Of a stretch of DNA of 64,000 bases, positions 9,122 through 17,542 are shown piece by piece; position 1 is the stretch's first letter, and each line of letters opens with the position of its first letter. The stretch covers positions 4,898,001-4,962,000 of the forward strand of contig NZ_JBHUNT010000001.1 in NCBI RefSeq assembly GCF_042685745.1. The letters are read 5' to 3'. The position numbers were made by a program, and so were the translations under genes. The notes beneath the pieces are model-generated. The model was given only the letters and a program-made list of their open reading frames with translations, was not told the origin of the DNA and searched no databases. This DNA is from Prauserella_A oleivorans. Lineage in GTDB: Bacteria; Actinomycetota; Actinomycetes; Mycobacteriales; Pseudonocardiaceae.

Positions 9122-9171
9122 CGCCGCGACCCGCCGGGCCGGCGGGGTCACGGGCCCGACGGGTCGCGGCG
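9122..9171. terminator. Stem-loop between convergent genes
   Basis: Perfect 12-bp inverted repeat CGCCGCGACCCG (9122-9133) / CGGGTCGCGGCG (9160-9171) with a 26-base GC-rich loop. It lies between the convergent TetR gene and the E1 gene, so it could terminate both. There is no T-run, as is usual in high-GC actinomycetes. Confidence 0.6.
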
Positions 9172-9188
9172 ACGGCGACGGCGACGGC

Positions 9189-11159
9189 TCAGTCCAGCAC
9201 GGACCGGCGCACCGCCCGCGCGATGCGCTCCCGCGTGGGCAGCCACGCCTGCTCGAGAGACGGTGCGTAGGGCGCGGGCGTGTGCTCGGCGCCCACCCGT
9301 GCGACCGGTGCGTCCAGCGCCCAGAATCCCTGCTCCGCCGCGACCGCGGCCAGCTCGGCACCGACACCGAACCGCTCGACCGCCTGATGCGCGATCACCA
9401 GCCGGTTGGTCTTGGCCAGCGACCGCAGGACGGTCTCGGTGTCCAGCGGGGCGATCGTGCGCAGATCGATCACCTCGACGCTGATGCCCTCCTGCGCCAG
9501 TTCCTCCGCCACGGCGGAGCACTCGTGCACGAGCTTCGAGTACGACACGAGTGTGACGTCGGTACCCTCCCGCCGGATCGCCGCACGCCCCAGGGGCACC
9601 AGATGGCCGGGCTCCGGCCGGGGACCTTTGCGGCCGTACAGCAACCGGTTCTCCACGAACACCACCGGGTTGGGGTCCCGGATCGCCGCCCGCAACAGAC
9701 CGTAGGTGTCCGACGGCGTCGACGGCATCACCACGGTCAGTCCCGGAATGTGCGCCAGCAGCGCCTCCAGGCTCTGCGAATGCTGGCTGCCCGATGACCT
9801 GCCCGCGCCGAACTGTGTCCGCACCACCATGGGCAGGCTGGCCGCGCCGCCCGTCATGAAGCGGAGCTTGGCCGCCTGGTTCATCAACTGGTCGAGGCAC
9901 ACGCCGATGAAGTCGAAGTACATCAGCTCCACCACCGGGCGCAGGCCCGCCATGGCCGCGCCCACGGCGGTACCGACCACGGCGCTCTCCGAGATCGGGG
10001 TGTCGCGGACGCGGCCCGGATACTTCTCGGCCAGTCCGCGGGTGAGCCCGAAGACGTTGCCCCCGGCGCCGACGTCGATGCCGGCCAGGAAGACGTCGCT
10101 GTCGGCCGCGAGCTCGTGGTCGAGGGCCTCGCGCACCGCGTCCATCGTGCGGAAGACCTCGCCGGTGGGCTCGGGCGGTTCGGGCACCGGCTCCCGTGGC
10201 ACGCCGACGTAGTGGTGCAGCGTCTCCGGTGCCGGCTCCTCGGCCGCCTTGGCCTCGGTGACGGCCTTGTCGACGACCTCGTCGATCTCGCGGTCGATGG
10301 TCGCCACGACCTCGGGGTCCAGCCGCCGGGCCAGCAGGGTGAGCGGGTCGCGGGCCTTCCACTCCTCGAGCTCGGAGGCGTCCCGGTATCGCTCCGGGTC
10401 GCCCTCGTAGTGGCCGTGCCAGCGGTAGGTCTCGGCCTCGAGCAGGACCGGACCGCCACCGTCGCGCAGCTCGCGCACCAGCCCGGAGACCGTCTCGGCG
10501 ACCGCCACGACGTCGTTGCCGTCGACCCGCGCGAAGTCCACGCCGTAGCCGCGGGCGCGGTCGGCCAGTGTCGCCCGGTGCTGGTCGGTGGCCGGGGAGA
10601 ACTCGGCGTAATGGTTGTTCTCGCAGCAGAAGATCACCGGGAGCTGCCACACGGCCGCGAGGTTCACCGCCTCGTGGAACATGCCCTGGGCGACGGCGCC
10701 GTCGCCGAAGAACGCGAGCACGACACCGCCCTCGGCGCGCAGCTGCGCGGCGGTCGCGGCGCCGACCGCGATCGGCAGGCCCGCCGCCACGATTCCGTTG
10801 GCACCGAAGATTCCCTTGCGCGGGTCGGCGATGTGCATCGAACCGCCACGGCCCTGGCAGGTTCCCGTACGCCGCCCCATCAGCTCGGCGAACATGCCGG
10901 TCACATCGAGTCCCTTGGCGATGCAATGGCCGTGCCCGCGATGGGTCGACGTCACCACGTCCCGGTCGTCCAGCGGCCAGCAGGCGCCGACCGCGGTCGC
11001 CTCCTGACCGATCGAGAGGTGCAGGAAGCCGGGGATCTCGTTGGTGCGATACAGGCGCGAGGCGCGATCCTCGAACTGCCGGATGAGCCGCATTCGCCGG
11101 TACATCGCGCAGAGCGTGTCGAGGTCGGCGGAAAGCTCGCTCTCCCGAGTGGAAGTCAT
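9189..11159 (-). CDS. Fused alpha-beta E1 component of a 2-oxoacid dehydrogenase
   Basis: A 656-aa fusion. Residues about 1-310 are the E1 alpha subunit, with the thiamine-diphosphate motif GDGAVAQGMFHEAVNLAA...CENN. After an acidic/Pro linker (EPAPETLHHYVGVPREPVPEPPEP region), residues about 350-656 are the E1 beta subunit with DVGAGGNVFGLTRGL, ETYGLLR-like and HQAVERFGVGAELAA blocks. Family members decarboxylate branched-chain 2-oxoacids, pyruvate or acetoin. No E2 or E3 gene occurs in the window, so the partner must be encoded elsewhere. ATG at 11159 (MTSTRES) avoids a longer N-terminal extension. It is divergent from a dehydrogenase/ACAD/hydratase operon, which fits branched-chain acid oxidation. 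Confidence 0.9.
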   Translation of the reverse strand: MTSTRESELSADLDTLCAMYRRMRLIRQFEDRASRLYRTNEIPGFLHLSIGQEATAVGACWPLDDRDVVTSTHRGHGHCIAKGLDVTGMFAELMGRRTGTCQGRGGSMHIADPRKGIFGANGIVAAGLPIAVGAATAAQLRAEGGVVLAFFGDGAVAQGMFHEAVNLAAVWQLPVIFCCENNHYAEFSPATDQHRATLADRARGYGVDFARVDGNDVVAVAETVSGLVRELRDGGGPVLLEAETYRWHGHYEGDPERYRDASELEEWKARDPLTLLARRLDPEVVATIDREIDEVVDKAVTEAKAAEEPAPETLHHYVGVPREPVPEPPEPTGEVFRTMDAVREALDHELAADSDVFLAGIDVGAGGNVFGLTRGLAEKYPGRVRDTPISESAVVGTAVGAAMAGLRPVVELMYFDFIGVCLDQLMNQAAKLRFMTGGAASLPMVVRTQFGAGRSSGSQHSQSLEALLAHIPGLTVVMPSTPSDTYGLLRAAIRDPNPVVFVENRLLYGRKGPRPEPGHLVPLGRAAIRREGTDVTLVSYSKLVHECSAVAEELAQEGISVEVIDLRTIAPLDTETVLRSLAKTNRLVIAHQAVERFGVGAELAAVAAEQGFWALDAPVARVGAEHTPAPYAPSLEQAWLPTRERIARAVRRSVLD

Positions 11160-11232
11160 CACGATTTGCCCTTGCCTTGGCGTGGGTTCTCCCCGCTCCC
11201 CTTGACATCGAGCGAGGAACCATGATTCTTGT

Positions 11233-11242
11233 ACCGACTGTT
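11233..11242. promoter_or_regulatory. Candidate TetR half-operator in the E1/dehydrogenase divergent promoter
   Basis: ACCGACTGTT matches nine of ten bases of the reverse complement of 8306-8315. It is followed by TTCGAAAAAA, a local AT-rich palindrome. The 117-base divergent region holds the promoters of both the E1 gene and the MDR dehydrogenase. Shared control with the 8.3-kb operon is inferred. Confidence 0.35.
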
Positions 11243-11276
11243 CGAAAAAACAACTCCACGCTCGAAGGTGGTCGAG

Positions 11277-12335
11277 ATGCACGCCCTGCGCTGGCACGGC
11301 CGAGGCGACCTACGCCTCGACGAGGTGCCCGAACCAGACGCGCCCGTGCCCGGCGAGGCGGTGGTCGAAGTCTCCTACTGCGGGATCTGTGGCACCGACC
11401 TGCACGAGTACCTGCACGGCCCGAACCTGATCCGCACGGGCCGCCATCCGCTCACGGGCGTGGAGCCGCCGCTCACCCTCGGCCACGAGTTCAGCGGCCG
11501 GATCGTGGCTCTGGGCGCTCCGGTGCCGGGCGTGGACGTCGGCACGCGCGTCACGGTCGACCCCTGCCTGCGCTGCGGCACGTGCCGGTGGTGCCGCCAG
11601 GGCGAGTACCACATCTGCGCCAAGGGCGGCTCCGTCGGACTGGCCTCGCCAGGTGCGTTCGCGCGGTACGTCACCGTGCCGGCGGACGGGCTCGTGCCGA
11701 TTCCCGACGGCGTGTCCGACCGGATCGCCGCCCTCGCCGAGCCGCTCGCCGTCGGCCTGCACGCGGTGCGGCGGGCGGCCCTCCAGCCCGGCGACAACGT
11801 CCTGCTGCTCGGTGCGGGCCCCATCGGCATCGCCGTCCTCCTGGCGTTGAAGCTGGCCGGCGCGGCCGGGATCTACGTCAGCGAGCCACTGCCGGAACGG
11901 GCAGCTCGTGCCGCCGAGATCGGCGCGACCGAGGTGTTCGACCCCACGGCCTGCGACGTGCGCCGCGAGGTGTTCCTGCGCACCGGCCGGGTCGGACCCG
12001 ACGTCGTGGTGGAGGCGACCGGCCGCCCGGACCTCGTGGAGCTGGCCGTGCGGACGGTCCGCCGCGGCGGCCGGGCCGTGCTCGCGGGCATCAGCGGAGA
12101 GGCGGCCTCGCTGCCGATCACCCAGATCGTCCCCTTCGAACGCACGATCCTCGGCTCGCTCGGCTACAACTTCGACATCCCCCGCGTCCTCGACCTCATC
12201 GCGACCGAACGACTCGACCCGACGCCGCTGCTGAGCGGGGTGCGCTCGCTGGCGGACGGGCTCTCCGCGTTCGCCGAACTCGACGCCGACCGTGGCAGGC
12301 ATCTGAAGATCCTGCTCGCCCCCGAGGAGCATTGA
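11277..12335 (+). CDS. Zinc-dependent medium-chain dehydrogenase (butanediol/threonine dehydrogenase type)
   Basis: A 352-aa MDR-family dehydrogenase. Catalytic zinc ligands appear as CGICGTD (Cys about 36) and GHEFSG (about 75), the structural-zinc cysteines as DPCLRCGTCRWCRQGEYHIC, and the NAD-binding loop as LGAGPIGIAV. The family includes (R,R)-butanediol, sorbitol and threonine dehydrogenases. ATG at 11277 has GAAGG eight bases upstream. It is separated by one base from the downstream acyl-CoA dehydrogenase. Together with the divergent fused E1 this would also suit acetoin/butanediol metabolism, so substrate is undecided. Confidence 0.88.
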   Translation: MHALRWHGRGDLRLDEVPEPDAPVPGEAVVEVSYCGICGTDLHEYLHGPNLIRTGRHPLTGVEPPLTLGHEFSGRIVALGAPVPGVDVGTRVTVDPCLRCGTCRWCRQGEYHICAKGGSVGLASPGAFARYVTVPADGLVPIPDGVSDRIAALAEPLAVGLHAVRRAALQPGDNVLLLGAGPIGIAVLLALKLAGAAGIYVSEPLPERAARAAEIGATEVFDPTACDVRREVFLRTGRVGPDVVVEATGRPDLVELAVRTVRRGGRAVLAGISGEAASLPITQIVPFERTILGSLGYNFDIPRVLDLIATERLDPTPLLSGVRSLADGLSAFAELDADRGRHLKILLAPEEH

Positions 12336-12336
12336 C

Positions 12337-13488
12337 ATGGATTTCGACCTGCCCGAGGAAACCGTCGCCCTGCAACGGATGTGCCGTGACTTCGCGGCGA
12401 AGGAGATCGCCCCGTACGCGGCCGAGTGGTCGGAGCGGGAGCATTTCCCGGCCGAGGTGTTCCACAAACTCGGCGAGCTCGGACTCATGGGAATGCTCGT
12501 CGACGAAGCCTACGGCGGCGCGAACGCCGGGTACGTCGCCTATGTCGCGGCCATGGAGGCCCTCGGGGAGGCCGACCAGTCGGTGGCCTCGGCGTGGAAC
12601 GCGCACTCGACCATCGCGTCCCTGCCGCTGGCGACGTTCGGTACCGAGGAGCAGAAGCAACGCTGGCTCGTGCCCCTCGCGACGGGCCGCAACATCGGCG
12701 CCTTCGGGCTCACCGAACCGGCAGCCGGGTCGGACGCCGCCGGTATCCGGACCCAGGCGCGGCGAACGGACGACGGCTGGGTTCTCAACGGCACCAAGAT
12801 GTTCATCAGCAACGCGGGCACCGAGATGAGCCTCGGCGTCACCGTGCTTGCCGTGACCGGCACGAACGCGGACGGCAAGAAACGCTACGGCACCTTCTTC
12901 GTTCCCGACGGCACGCCGGGATACGAGAAGGGGCAACGGCTTCGCAAGCTCGGCTGGCACGCGCTCGACACGCGGGAGCTGGTGTTCAAGGACTGCTGGC
13001 TGCCCGACGATCACCTCATCGGCGAGGAGGGCAACGGCCTGCGGCAGTTCCTCGCGGTGCTCGATGCCGGGCGCATCAGCGTCGCCGCGCTCGGGTTGTC
13101 ACTCGCGCAAGCAGCGCTCGGCCTGGCGGTGAAGCACGCCTCGGAGCGGGAACAGTTCGGGCGTCCGCTGAATGCGTTCCAGGCCGTGGGGCACAAGCTG
13201 GCCGACATGGCGACCGAGATCGAAGCCGCGCGGTGCCTCGTGTACCGGGCGGCGTGGCTGGGCGATCAGGGCCGGCCGTTCGGCCAGGCGGCCGCGATGG
13301 CCAAGCTGTACGCCTCCGAGGTCGCCAACCGCGCGGCAAGCGCCAGTGTGCAGATCCACGGCGGCTACGGCTACATCCGCGAATCGGAGATCTCGCGCTT
13401 CTACGCCGACGCCAAGATCCTCGAGATCGGCGAGGGCACCAGCGAGGTCCAGCGCAACGTGATCGCCAAGTCGCTGCGGGCGAGCTGA
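12337..13488 (+). CDS. Acyl-CoA dehydrogenase
   Basis: A 383-aa FAD enzyme that introduces a trans-2 double bond into an acyl-CoA and passes electrons to ETF. Diagnostic features are FGLTEPAAGSDAAG (flavin-binding block near residue 128), HGGYGYIRESEISRFYADAK and the catalytic-Glu segment EIGEGTSEVQRN near the C-terminus. Length is typical of short/branched-chain family members. A GAGGAG site precedes ATG 12337. It sits between the MDR dehydrogenase and an enoyl-CoA hydratase, consistent with oxidation of acyl-CoA made by the divergent E1. Confidence 0.93.
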   Translation: MDFDLPEETVALQRMCRDFAAKEIAPYAAEWSEREHFPAEVFHKLGELGLMGMLVDEAYGGANAGYVAYVAAMEALGEADQSVASAWNAHSTIASLPLATFGTEEQKQRWLVPLATGRNIGAFGLTEPAAGSDAAGIRTQARRTDDGWVLNGTKMFISNAGTEMSLGVTVLAVTGTNADGKKRYGTFFVPDGTPGYEKGQRLRKLGWHALDTRELVFKDCWLPDDHLIGEEGNGLRQFLAVLDAGRISVAALGLSLAQAALGLAVKHASEREQFGRPLNAFQAVGHKLADMATEIEAARCLVYRAAWLGDQGRPFGQAAAMAKLYASEVANRAASASVQIHGGYGYIRESEISRFYADAKILEIGEGTSEVQRNVIAKSLRAS

Positions 13489-13514
13489 GCCGCGGCTTGA
13501 AGGGAAGGACTGTC

Positions 13515-14279
13515 ATGACCGACACCGTGCGCGCCGAGCGTCGCGGGCCGCTGCTCGTCGTCACCATCGACCGGCCGGACGTGCGCAACGCCATCAACGC
13601 CGAGGTCAGTGAAGGCGTCGCCGCTGCCGTGGACGAGCTCGACGATCACGACGAGCTGGTGCTGGGCATCCTCACAGGTGCGGGCGGCACGTTCAGCGCC
13701 GGTATGGACCTCAAGGCGTACCTGCGCGGCGAGAAGGTGGTCCTGCCCGGCCGGGGTCTGGCGGGCATGACGGAACGGCCACCGCGCAAACCGATGATCG
13801 CGGCCGTCGAGGGCTACGCGCTGGCCGGCGGGTGTGAGCTCGTGCTCGCCTGCGATCTCGTCGTCGCGGCGGAGAACGCCCAGTTCGGGATTCCCGAGGT
13901 CGCCCGCGGTCTCGTCGCCGCGGCGGGCGGCCTGATCCGGTTGCCACAGCGCATTCCGCGGAACCTGGCCATGGAACTCGCGCTGACCGGCGACCGCTTC
14001 TCCGCCGTCGACGGCCACCGCTACGGACTGGTCAACCACCTGACCCCGCCGGGCCAGGCCCTGGAGACGGCGATCATGCTGGCCGAGCGGATCGCCGCCA
14101 ACGCGCCCCTCGCCGTCCGGGCGAGCAAGGAGATCATCACCCGCTCCGCGGACTGGTCGAGTGAGGAGGCGTTCCACCACCAGCGGGCGATCGCCGACCC
14201 GGTGTTCGACTCCGACGACGCCCGCGAGGGCGCCCGGGCGTTCGCGGAGAAGCGCCCACCCCGCTGGTCGGGCACGTAG
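13515..14279 (+). CDS. Enoyl-CoA hydratase/isomerase (crotonase family)
   Basis: A 254-aa crotonase. The oxyanion-hole block AGMDLKAY, the segment AVEGYALAGGCELVLACDLVV with its Glu, and FGIPEVARGLVAAAGGLIRLP with the second acidic position are all present, so hydratase chemistry is possible. AAGGA five bases before ATG 13515 is a good ribosome site. It ends the plus-strand operon started by the MDR dehydrogenase and ACAD and presumably hydrates the ACAD product. Confidence 0.92.
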   Translation: MTDTVRAERRGPLLVVTIDRPDVRNAINAEVSEGVAAAVDELDDHDELVLGILTGAGGTFSAGMDLKAYLRGEKVVLPGRGLAGMTERPPRKPMIAAVEGYALAGGCELVLACDLVVAAENAQFGIPEVARGLVAAAGGLIRLPQRIPRNLAMELALTGDRFSAVDGHRYGLVNHLTPPGQALETAIMLAERIAANAPLAVRASKEIITRSADWSSEEAFHHQRAIADPVFDSDDAREGARAFAEKRPPRWSGT

Positions 14280-14437
14280 CATGGTCTCCATATCGCTGGC
14301 CGGCGCAAGCCGTGATCGAGCACGCTTCCACGCCGGCGATGGCAGAGCGCTGAACGCGCACAGTAACCACATCGGGTCCCTCGAACTGACCAACCGCTTC
14401 ACCGCTTACGCGAATTCCTGTCGCCGGCAGGTTGCGC

Positions 14438-14878
14438 TCACGACTCCATTCGTTCCTCGCTGGTGTCAGCGATGGCCATGCCGAGGCCCGCGCAGGCGCG
14501 TAGCAGGCGCCGATCGCCGGACACGAACACGAGATCGGGGTCGAGCAGCTGCTCGGCGGAGGCACAGTGCACAGCGTCATACCCACGGAGGGCGCACGAA
14601 GCTGCCAACTCTGCCGCCCTGGCGACGACGGGCTCGTCCACCTCGACGATGTCGAGCTCCCGCCACAGCCGCCCGAGCAGGGTCAGCGCGGCGGCACGGT
14701 CCGTCGTCGTCAGTCGGCCGAGCCGCTGTGCCTGGGCCAATGCGGCGGCCGCCTCGACGAACAGCAAACGGCTCGTGACGACAGCGTCGGCCTCGTTCCA
14801 GATCCGTCTGCATGTCTCGCTGCCGGGCTCCGCGATAACCAGGGGGACGAACCCCGAGGTGTCGAAGTAGGCGATCAC
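14438..14878 (-). CDS. PIN-domain ribonuclease toxin (VapC family)
   Basis: A 146-aa PIN-domain protein. Acidic metal-binding residues are visible: Asp6 in IAYFDTSGF, Glu42 in LLFVEAAAAL, an Asp in RGYDAVHCAS and a last Asp in VSGDRRLL. Such toxins cleave RNA, often tRNA. The GTG start overlaps the stop of the Phd-type antitoxin by four bases (GTGA), the usual antitoxin-first arrangement. The active-site set appears complete, so I expect a functional toxin. Confidence 0.92.
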   Translation of the reverse strand: MIAYFDTSGFVPLVIAEPGSETCRRIWNEADAVVTSRLLFVEAAAALAQAQRLGRLTTTDRAAALTLLGRLWRELDIVEVDEPVVARAAELAASCALRGYDAVHCASAEQLLDPDLVFVSGDRRLLRACAGLGMAIADTSEERMES

Positions 14879-15129
14879 CGACGCTGGTCGGCGACCAAGT
14901 CGCTGGCCGGCCCGTCGGCCGCGATCGGGTCCGGTGCCGCCTGCCTGGGAGCCCGGGCGCGGGTGACTCTACCTTCGGCGATCAGTCTCTCGAGCGCCGT
15001 CGGCTGCTCGACCGGCACGATCCGCGCCACGGGCTTGCCGTGATCGGTGACGGTGACGGTGCGGCCGCTGCGCACCTCGGCGAGGTAATGACTCAGTCCA
15101 TCGCGCAACGCGCGAACTCCGACTCCCAC
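14875..15129 (-). CDS. Phd/YefM-type antitoxin
   Basis: An 84-aa antitoxin. I place the start at GTG 15129 because an AGGAGGA ribosome site lies immediately upstream (15139-15133) and the protein then opens VGVGVRALRDGLSHYL, as Phd proteins do. An upstream GTG (15171) and ATG (15162) in the same frame lack ribosome sites and overlap promoter-like TATAAT. The N-terminal part (TVTDHGKPVARIVPV) forms the DNA-binding fold and the Arg/Ala-rich tail should wrap the VapC partner. It probably represses its own promoter through the dyads at 15158-15188. Confidence 0.88.
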   Translation of the reverse strand: MGVGVRALRDGLSHYLAEVRSGRTVTVTDHGKPVARIVPVEQPTALERLIAEGRVTRARAPRQAAPDPIAADGPASDLVADQRR

Positions 15130-15157
15130 GGCTCCTCCTGTGGCCACCTTCCGCCCT

Positions 15158-15188
15158 GCCATTATAGCCACAATGGCGCATTATGCCA
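15158..15188 (-). promoter_or_regulatory. Toxin-antitoxin promoter and autoregulatory dyads
   Basis: Two overlapping inverted repeats: GCCATT (15158-15163) with AATGGC (15172-15177), and TGGC (15174-15177) with GCCA (15185-15188). On the minus strand a perfect TATAAT -10 hexamer lies at 15166-15161, just upstream of the AGGAGGA ribosome site. The arrangement fits autorepression by the Phd-VapC complex. Confidence 0.6.
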
Positions 15189-15379
15189 GGTGTCAGCGAC
15201 GATGTGGGAGGTCACCGACGTGACGCACCGCACCGACCTCAAGATGTTGATCTCCGTGCTCGATCCTGACCATCCGCTGATCTCGGAGCCGCGCACGATG
15301 CTCGGCCGACTGGCCGGTTGATCGGCCAACGCGCTCGCGACTCGCCGGCCCGCGATTGCTCGGAAAGCCAGGCCCCGAC

Positions 15380-15412
15380 GGGTCGCACGTCCTGGCGAGG
15401 GGCGTGCGACCC
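15380..15412. terminator. Stem-loop after the ABC permease gene
   Basis: Perfect 9-bp inverted repeat GGGTCGCAC (15380-15388) / GTGCGACCC (15404-15412) with a 15-base loop, nine bases beyond the permease stop on the minus strand. A likely factor-independent terminator for the ABC exporter operon. Confidence 0.6.
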
Positions 15413-15420
15413 CAGGACGG

Positions 15421-16557
15421 TCAGTCGGCCGCCTGCCGCCACGCCTTCGCCAGCGCCACCTTGCCGCCGGTCTGCAGCAGCGAACCCGAGTAGATCCGGC
15501 TCGCCAGCAGCGTGATCAGCACGATGGCGCCGAGCAGCACACCGAGCGACACCAGCGCCTCCCACACCAGCGCGTCGCCTGCGAACATCCGCACCGGCAT
15601 CGCGATCGCGGACGAGAACGGAACATACGACAGCACGGACATCACGGCGGCGTTGTCCGAGAAGAACATCACCGCGAAGTACGGCCCCATCACCAGCGCC
15701 ATCACCAAGCCCATCGTGGACCCAAGGTCCTCCTGCCTGCTCACGAGCGAACCCGCCACCGCCCACATCGAGGCCAGCAGCACGAATCCGAGGCACAGGA
15801 ACGGGATGAACCAGCCGAGTGCGGGCAGGATGACGTCGAGCAGTTGCTCGTGCCCACCCAGGCGCAGCGCGACCGGGGTCGCCGCCGCGATAACGATCAC
15901 CTGCCCAACCGTGAGCACCGTGTGCCCGACGATCTTGCCGGAGAGCAGCGCCCGCACCGGCACGGTCGCCACCAGAATCTCCACGACGCGGGTCTGCTTC
16001 TCCGTCACCGTGCTCTGCGCGATGGCCGAACCACCCATGCCGAACATCACGAACAGCAGCGAGAACACCATGATCACGAGTTGCTGCTCGCTCTGGCTGA
16101 CGTCGGCCGCGTCCAGCAGGTCCACCGGTGGAGTCGTGCCGAGGGCGGCCATGATCTCCGTCGGCGGGTCCGACAGTGCCACCACCCGCACACCGGTCGC
16201 CGACTCGCCGGAAGTGTCCGGCACGACCGCGGCCTCGACCTCCTCCGCGCGCACCAGCTCCTCGGCCGCCGCGAGATCGGGCACCTCGCGGACGTCGAGC
16301 TCCGTGGCCGCGAGCCCGCGCGACACCTCCGGCCCGACGGCCGCGACGCTCGGCTGTCCCCCACCGAACACCGAGGGCAGCACCGACATCGCGAACAGTC
16401 CGGCCACGGTGACGATGAGGCCGATCCAGAATCCCTTCATCTGCAGGAAAGACTTGACCTCGCGCTCGGCGACCAGCCGGGTGGCGGCCGCGAACGACAT
16501 GCCGCGCTCCTCCTCGCCCGCCTCGACCGCGGGACGGAGCTGAGTCTCCACGCTCAT
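15421..16557 (-). CDS. ABC-2 type exporter permease (NatB-like)
   Basis: A 378-aa membrane protein. After a short cytoplasmic start (MSVETQLRP) a first hydrophobic span at about residues 43-63 (IGLIVTVAGLFAMSVL) is followed by a large extracytoplasmic domain and then five or so spans clustered in the C-terminal half, the NatB/CcmB-like ABC-2 layout. ATG at 16557 overlaps the ATPase stop by one base (TGATG). NatAB-type pumps export sodium or other small solutes; the substrate is not shown by sequence. A downstream stem-loop closes the operon. Confidence 0.88.
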   Translation of the reverse strand: MSVETQLRPAVEAGEEERGMSFAAATRLVAEREVKSFLQMKGFWIGLIVTVAGLFAMSVLPSVFGGGQPSVAAVGPEVSRGLAATELDVREVPDLAAAEELVRAEEVEAAVVPDTSGESATGVRVVALSDPPTEIMAALGTTPPVDLLDAADVSQSEQQLVIMVFSLLFVMFGMGGSAIAQSTVTEKQTRVVEILVATVPVRALLSGKIVGHTVLTVGQVIVIAAATPVALRLGGHEQLLDVILPALGWFIPFLCLGFVLLASMWAVAGSLVSRQEDLGSTMGLVMALVMGPYFAVMFFSDNAAVMSVLSYVPFSSAIAMPVRMFAGDALVWEALVSLGVLLGAIVLITLLASRIYSGSLLQTGGKVALAKAWRQAAD

Positions 16558-17465
16558 CAGATGGCCTCCTTGAAGATCTCGTCCAGCGTGGGCACGACCG
16601 GGGTGAACGCGCGAACCTCGCCCCGCTCGAGCGCGGCCCGCAGGATCCGCTGGCCCAGGCGTTCGCCGTCCGTGCCGGCGAAGCCGTTGCCGAACTCGGG
16701 CTCGACGACGGCCCGGGGCCCGTCGAGCGTCGCCACCCGGATGCCGGGCATGTCGCGCAACCAACCGGCGTCGGAGTCCACGACGAGCTCGTAGCGTGGC
16801 GTTCCGTACCGCTCACGCAGTTCCTCGCGCCCACCGCTGGCCGTGATCCGACCGCCGGAGATGATGACCAGGTCGTCACACAACCGCTCGACCACGGCCA
16901 GCTGGTGACTGGAGAACAGCACCGGTACGCCGTCGGCGGCGCGCTCACGCAACACCCGCAGCACGGTTTCGACGGCGATCGGGTCGAGCCCGGAGAACGG
17001 CTCGTCGAGGATCAACAGCGTGGGGTCGTGCACCAGCGCTGCGGCGACCTGGGCGCGCTGCTGGTTGCCGAGCGAGAGCGCTTCCAGCTTGTCGTCGGCG
17101 CGTTCGGCGAGCTCCAGCTGCTCGAGCAGTTTCTCCGTGTTGCTCGTCGCCTTGGCCGCACTGAGGCCGTGGAGGCGGCCGAACCACGCGATCTGCTCGG
17201 CCACCTTCATCTTGGGGTAGAGCCCGCGTTCCTCCGGCATGTAGCCGAATCGCTGGCGCACGGACTGGGTCACGGGCTTGCCGTTCCACGTTACCGAGCC
17301 ACTGTCCGGGGCGAGCACGCCGAGGATGATCCTCATCGTGGTGGTCTTGCCCGCACCGTTGGCGCCGAGGAACCCGGTCATGCGGCCGGGCTCGACGTCG
17401 AACGACACGTCATCGAGCACCCGGTGGTCACCGAAGCTCCGGCTGATCGTGCTGATCCTCAACAT
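16557..17465 (-). CDS. ABC transporter ATP-binding protein (NatA-like)
   Basis: A 302-aa ATPase with Walker A GANGAGKTT (about residues 35-43), signature LSLGNQQR, Walker B LLILDEPFSGLD and the H-loop FSSHQLAVVE. A roughly 90-aa C-terminal extension follows the ATPase core, as in NatA/DrrA-type exporters. It is translationally coupled to the permease. A two-component system lies just beyond on the same strand (78 bases away) and may control or sense the exporter's substrate, but that link is positional only. Confidence 0.93.
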   Translation of the reverse strand: MLRISTISRSFGDHRVLDDVSFDVEPGRMTGFLGANGAGKTTTMRIILGVLAPDSGSVTWNGKPVTQSVRQRFGYMPEERGLYPKMKVAEQIAWFGRLHGLSAAKATSNTEKLLEQLELAERADDKLEALSLGNQQRAQVAAALVHDPTLLILDEPFSGLDPIAVETVLRVLRERAADGVPVLFSSHQLAVVERLCDDLVIISGGRITASGGREELRERYGTPRYELVVDSDAGWLRDMPGIRVATLDGPRAVVEPEFGNGFAGTDGERLGQRILRAALERGEVRAFTPVVPTLDEIFKEAI

Positions 17466-17542
17466 GCGCGGCAGCCTAAGGCGGCAGGCGGCCGCGGCAC
17501 GTCGGGCGCGCGATCGATTCCCGGTGTCCGCCTCGGGGCTGA

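Noticed and set aside
15199..15321. A 40-codon plus-strand frame (MWEVTDVTHRTDL...MLGRLAG)
   Set aside because: It reads like protein at its end but has no ribosome site, is very short and matches no family I know; it may be a gene remnant.
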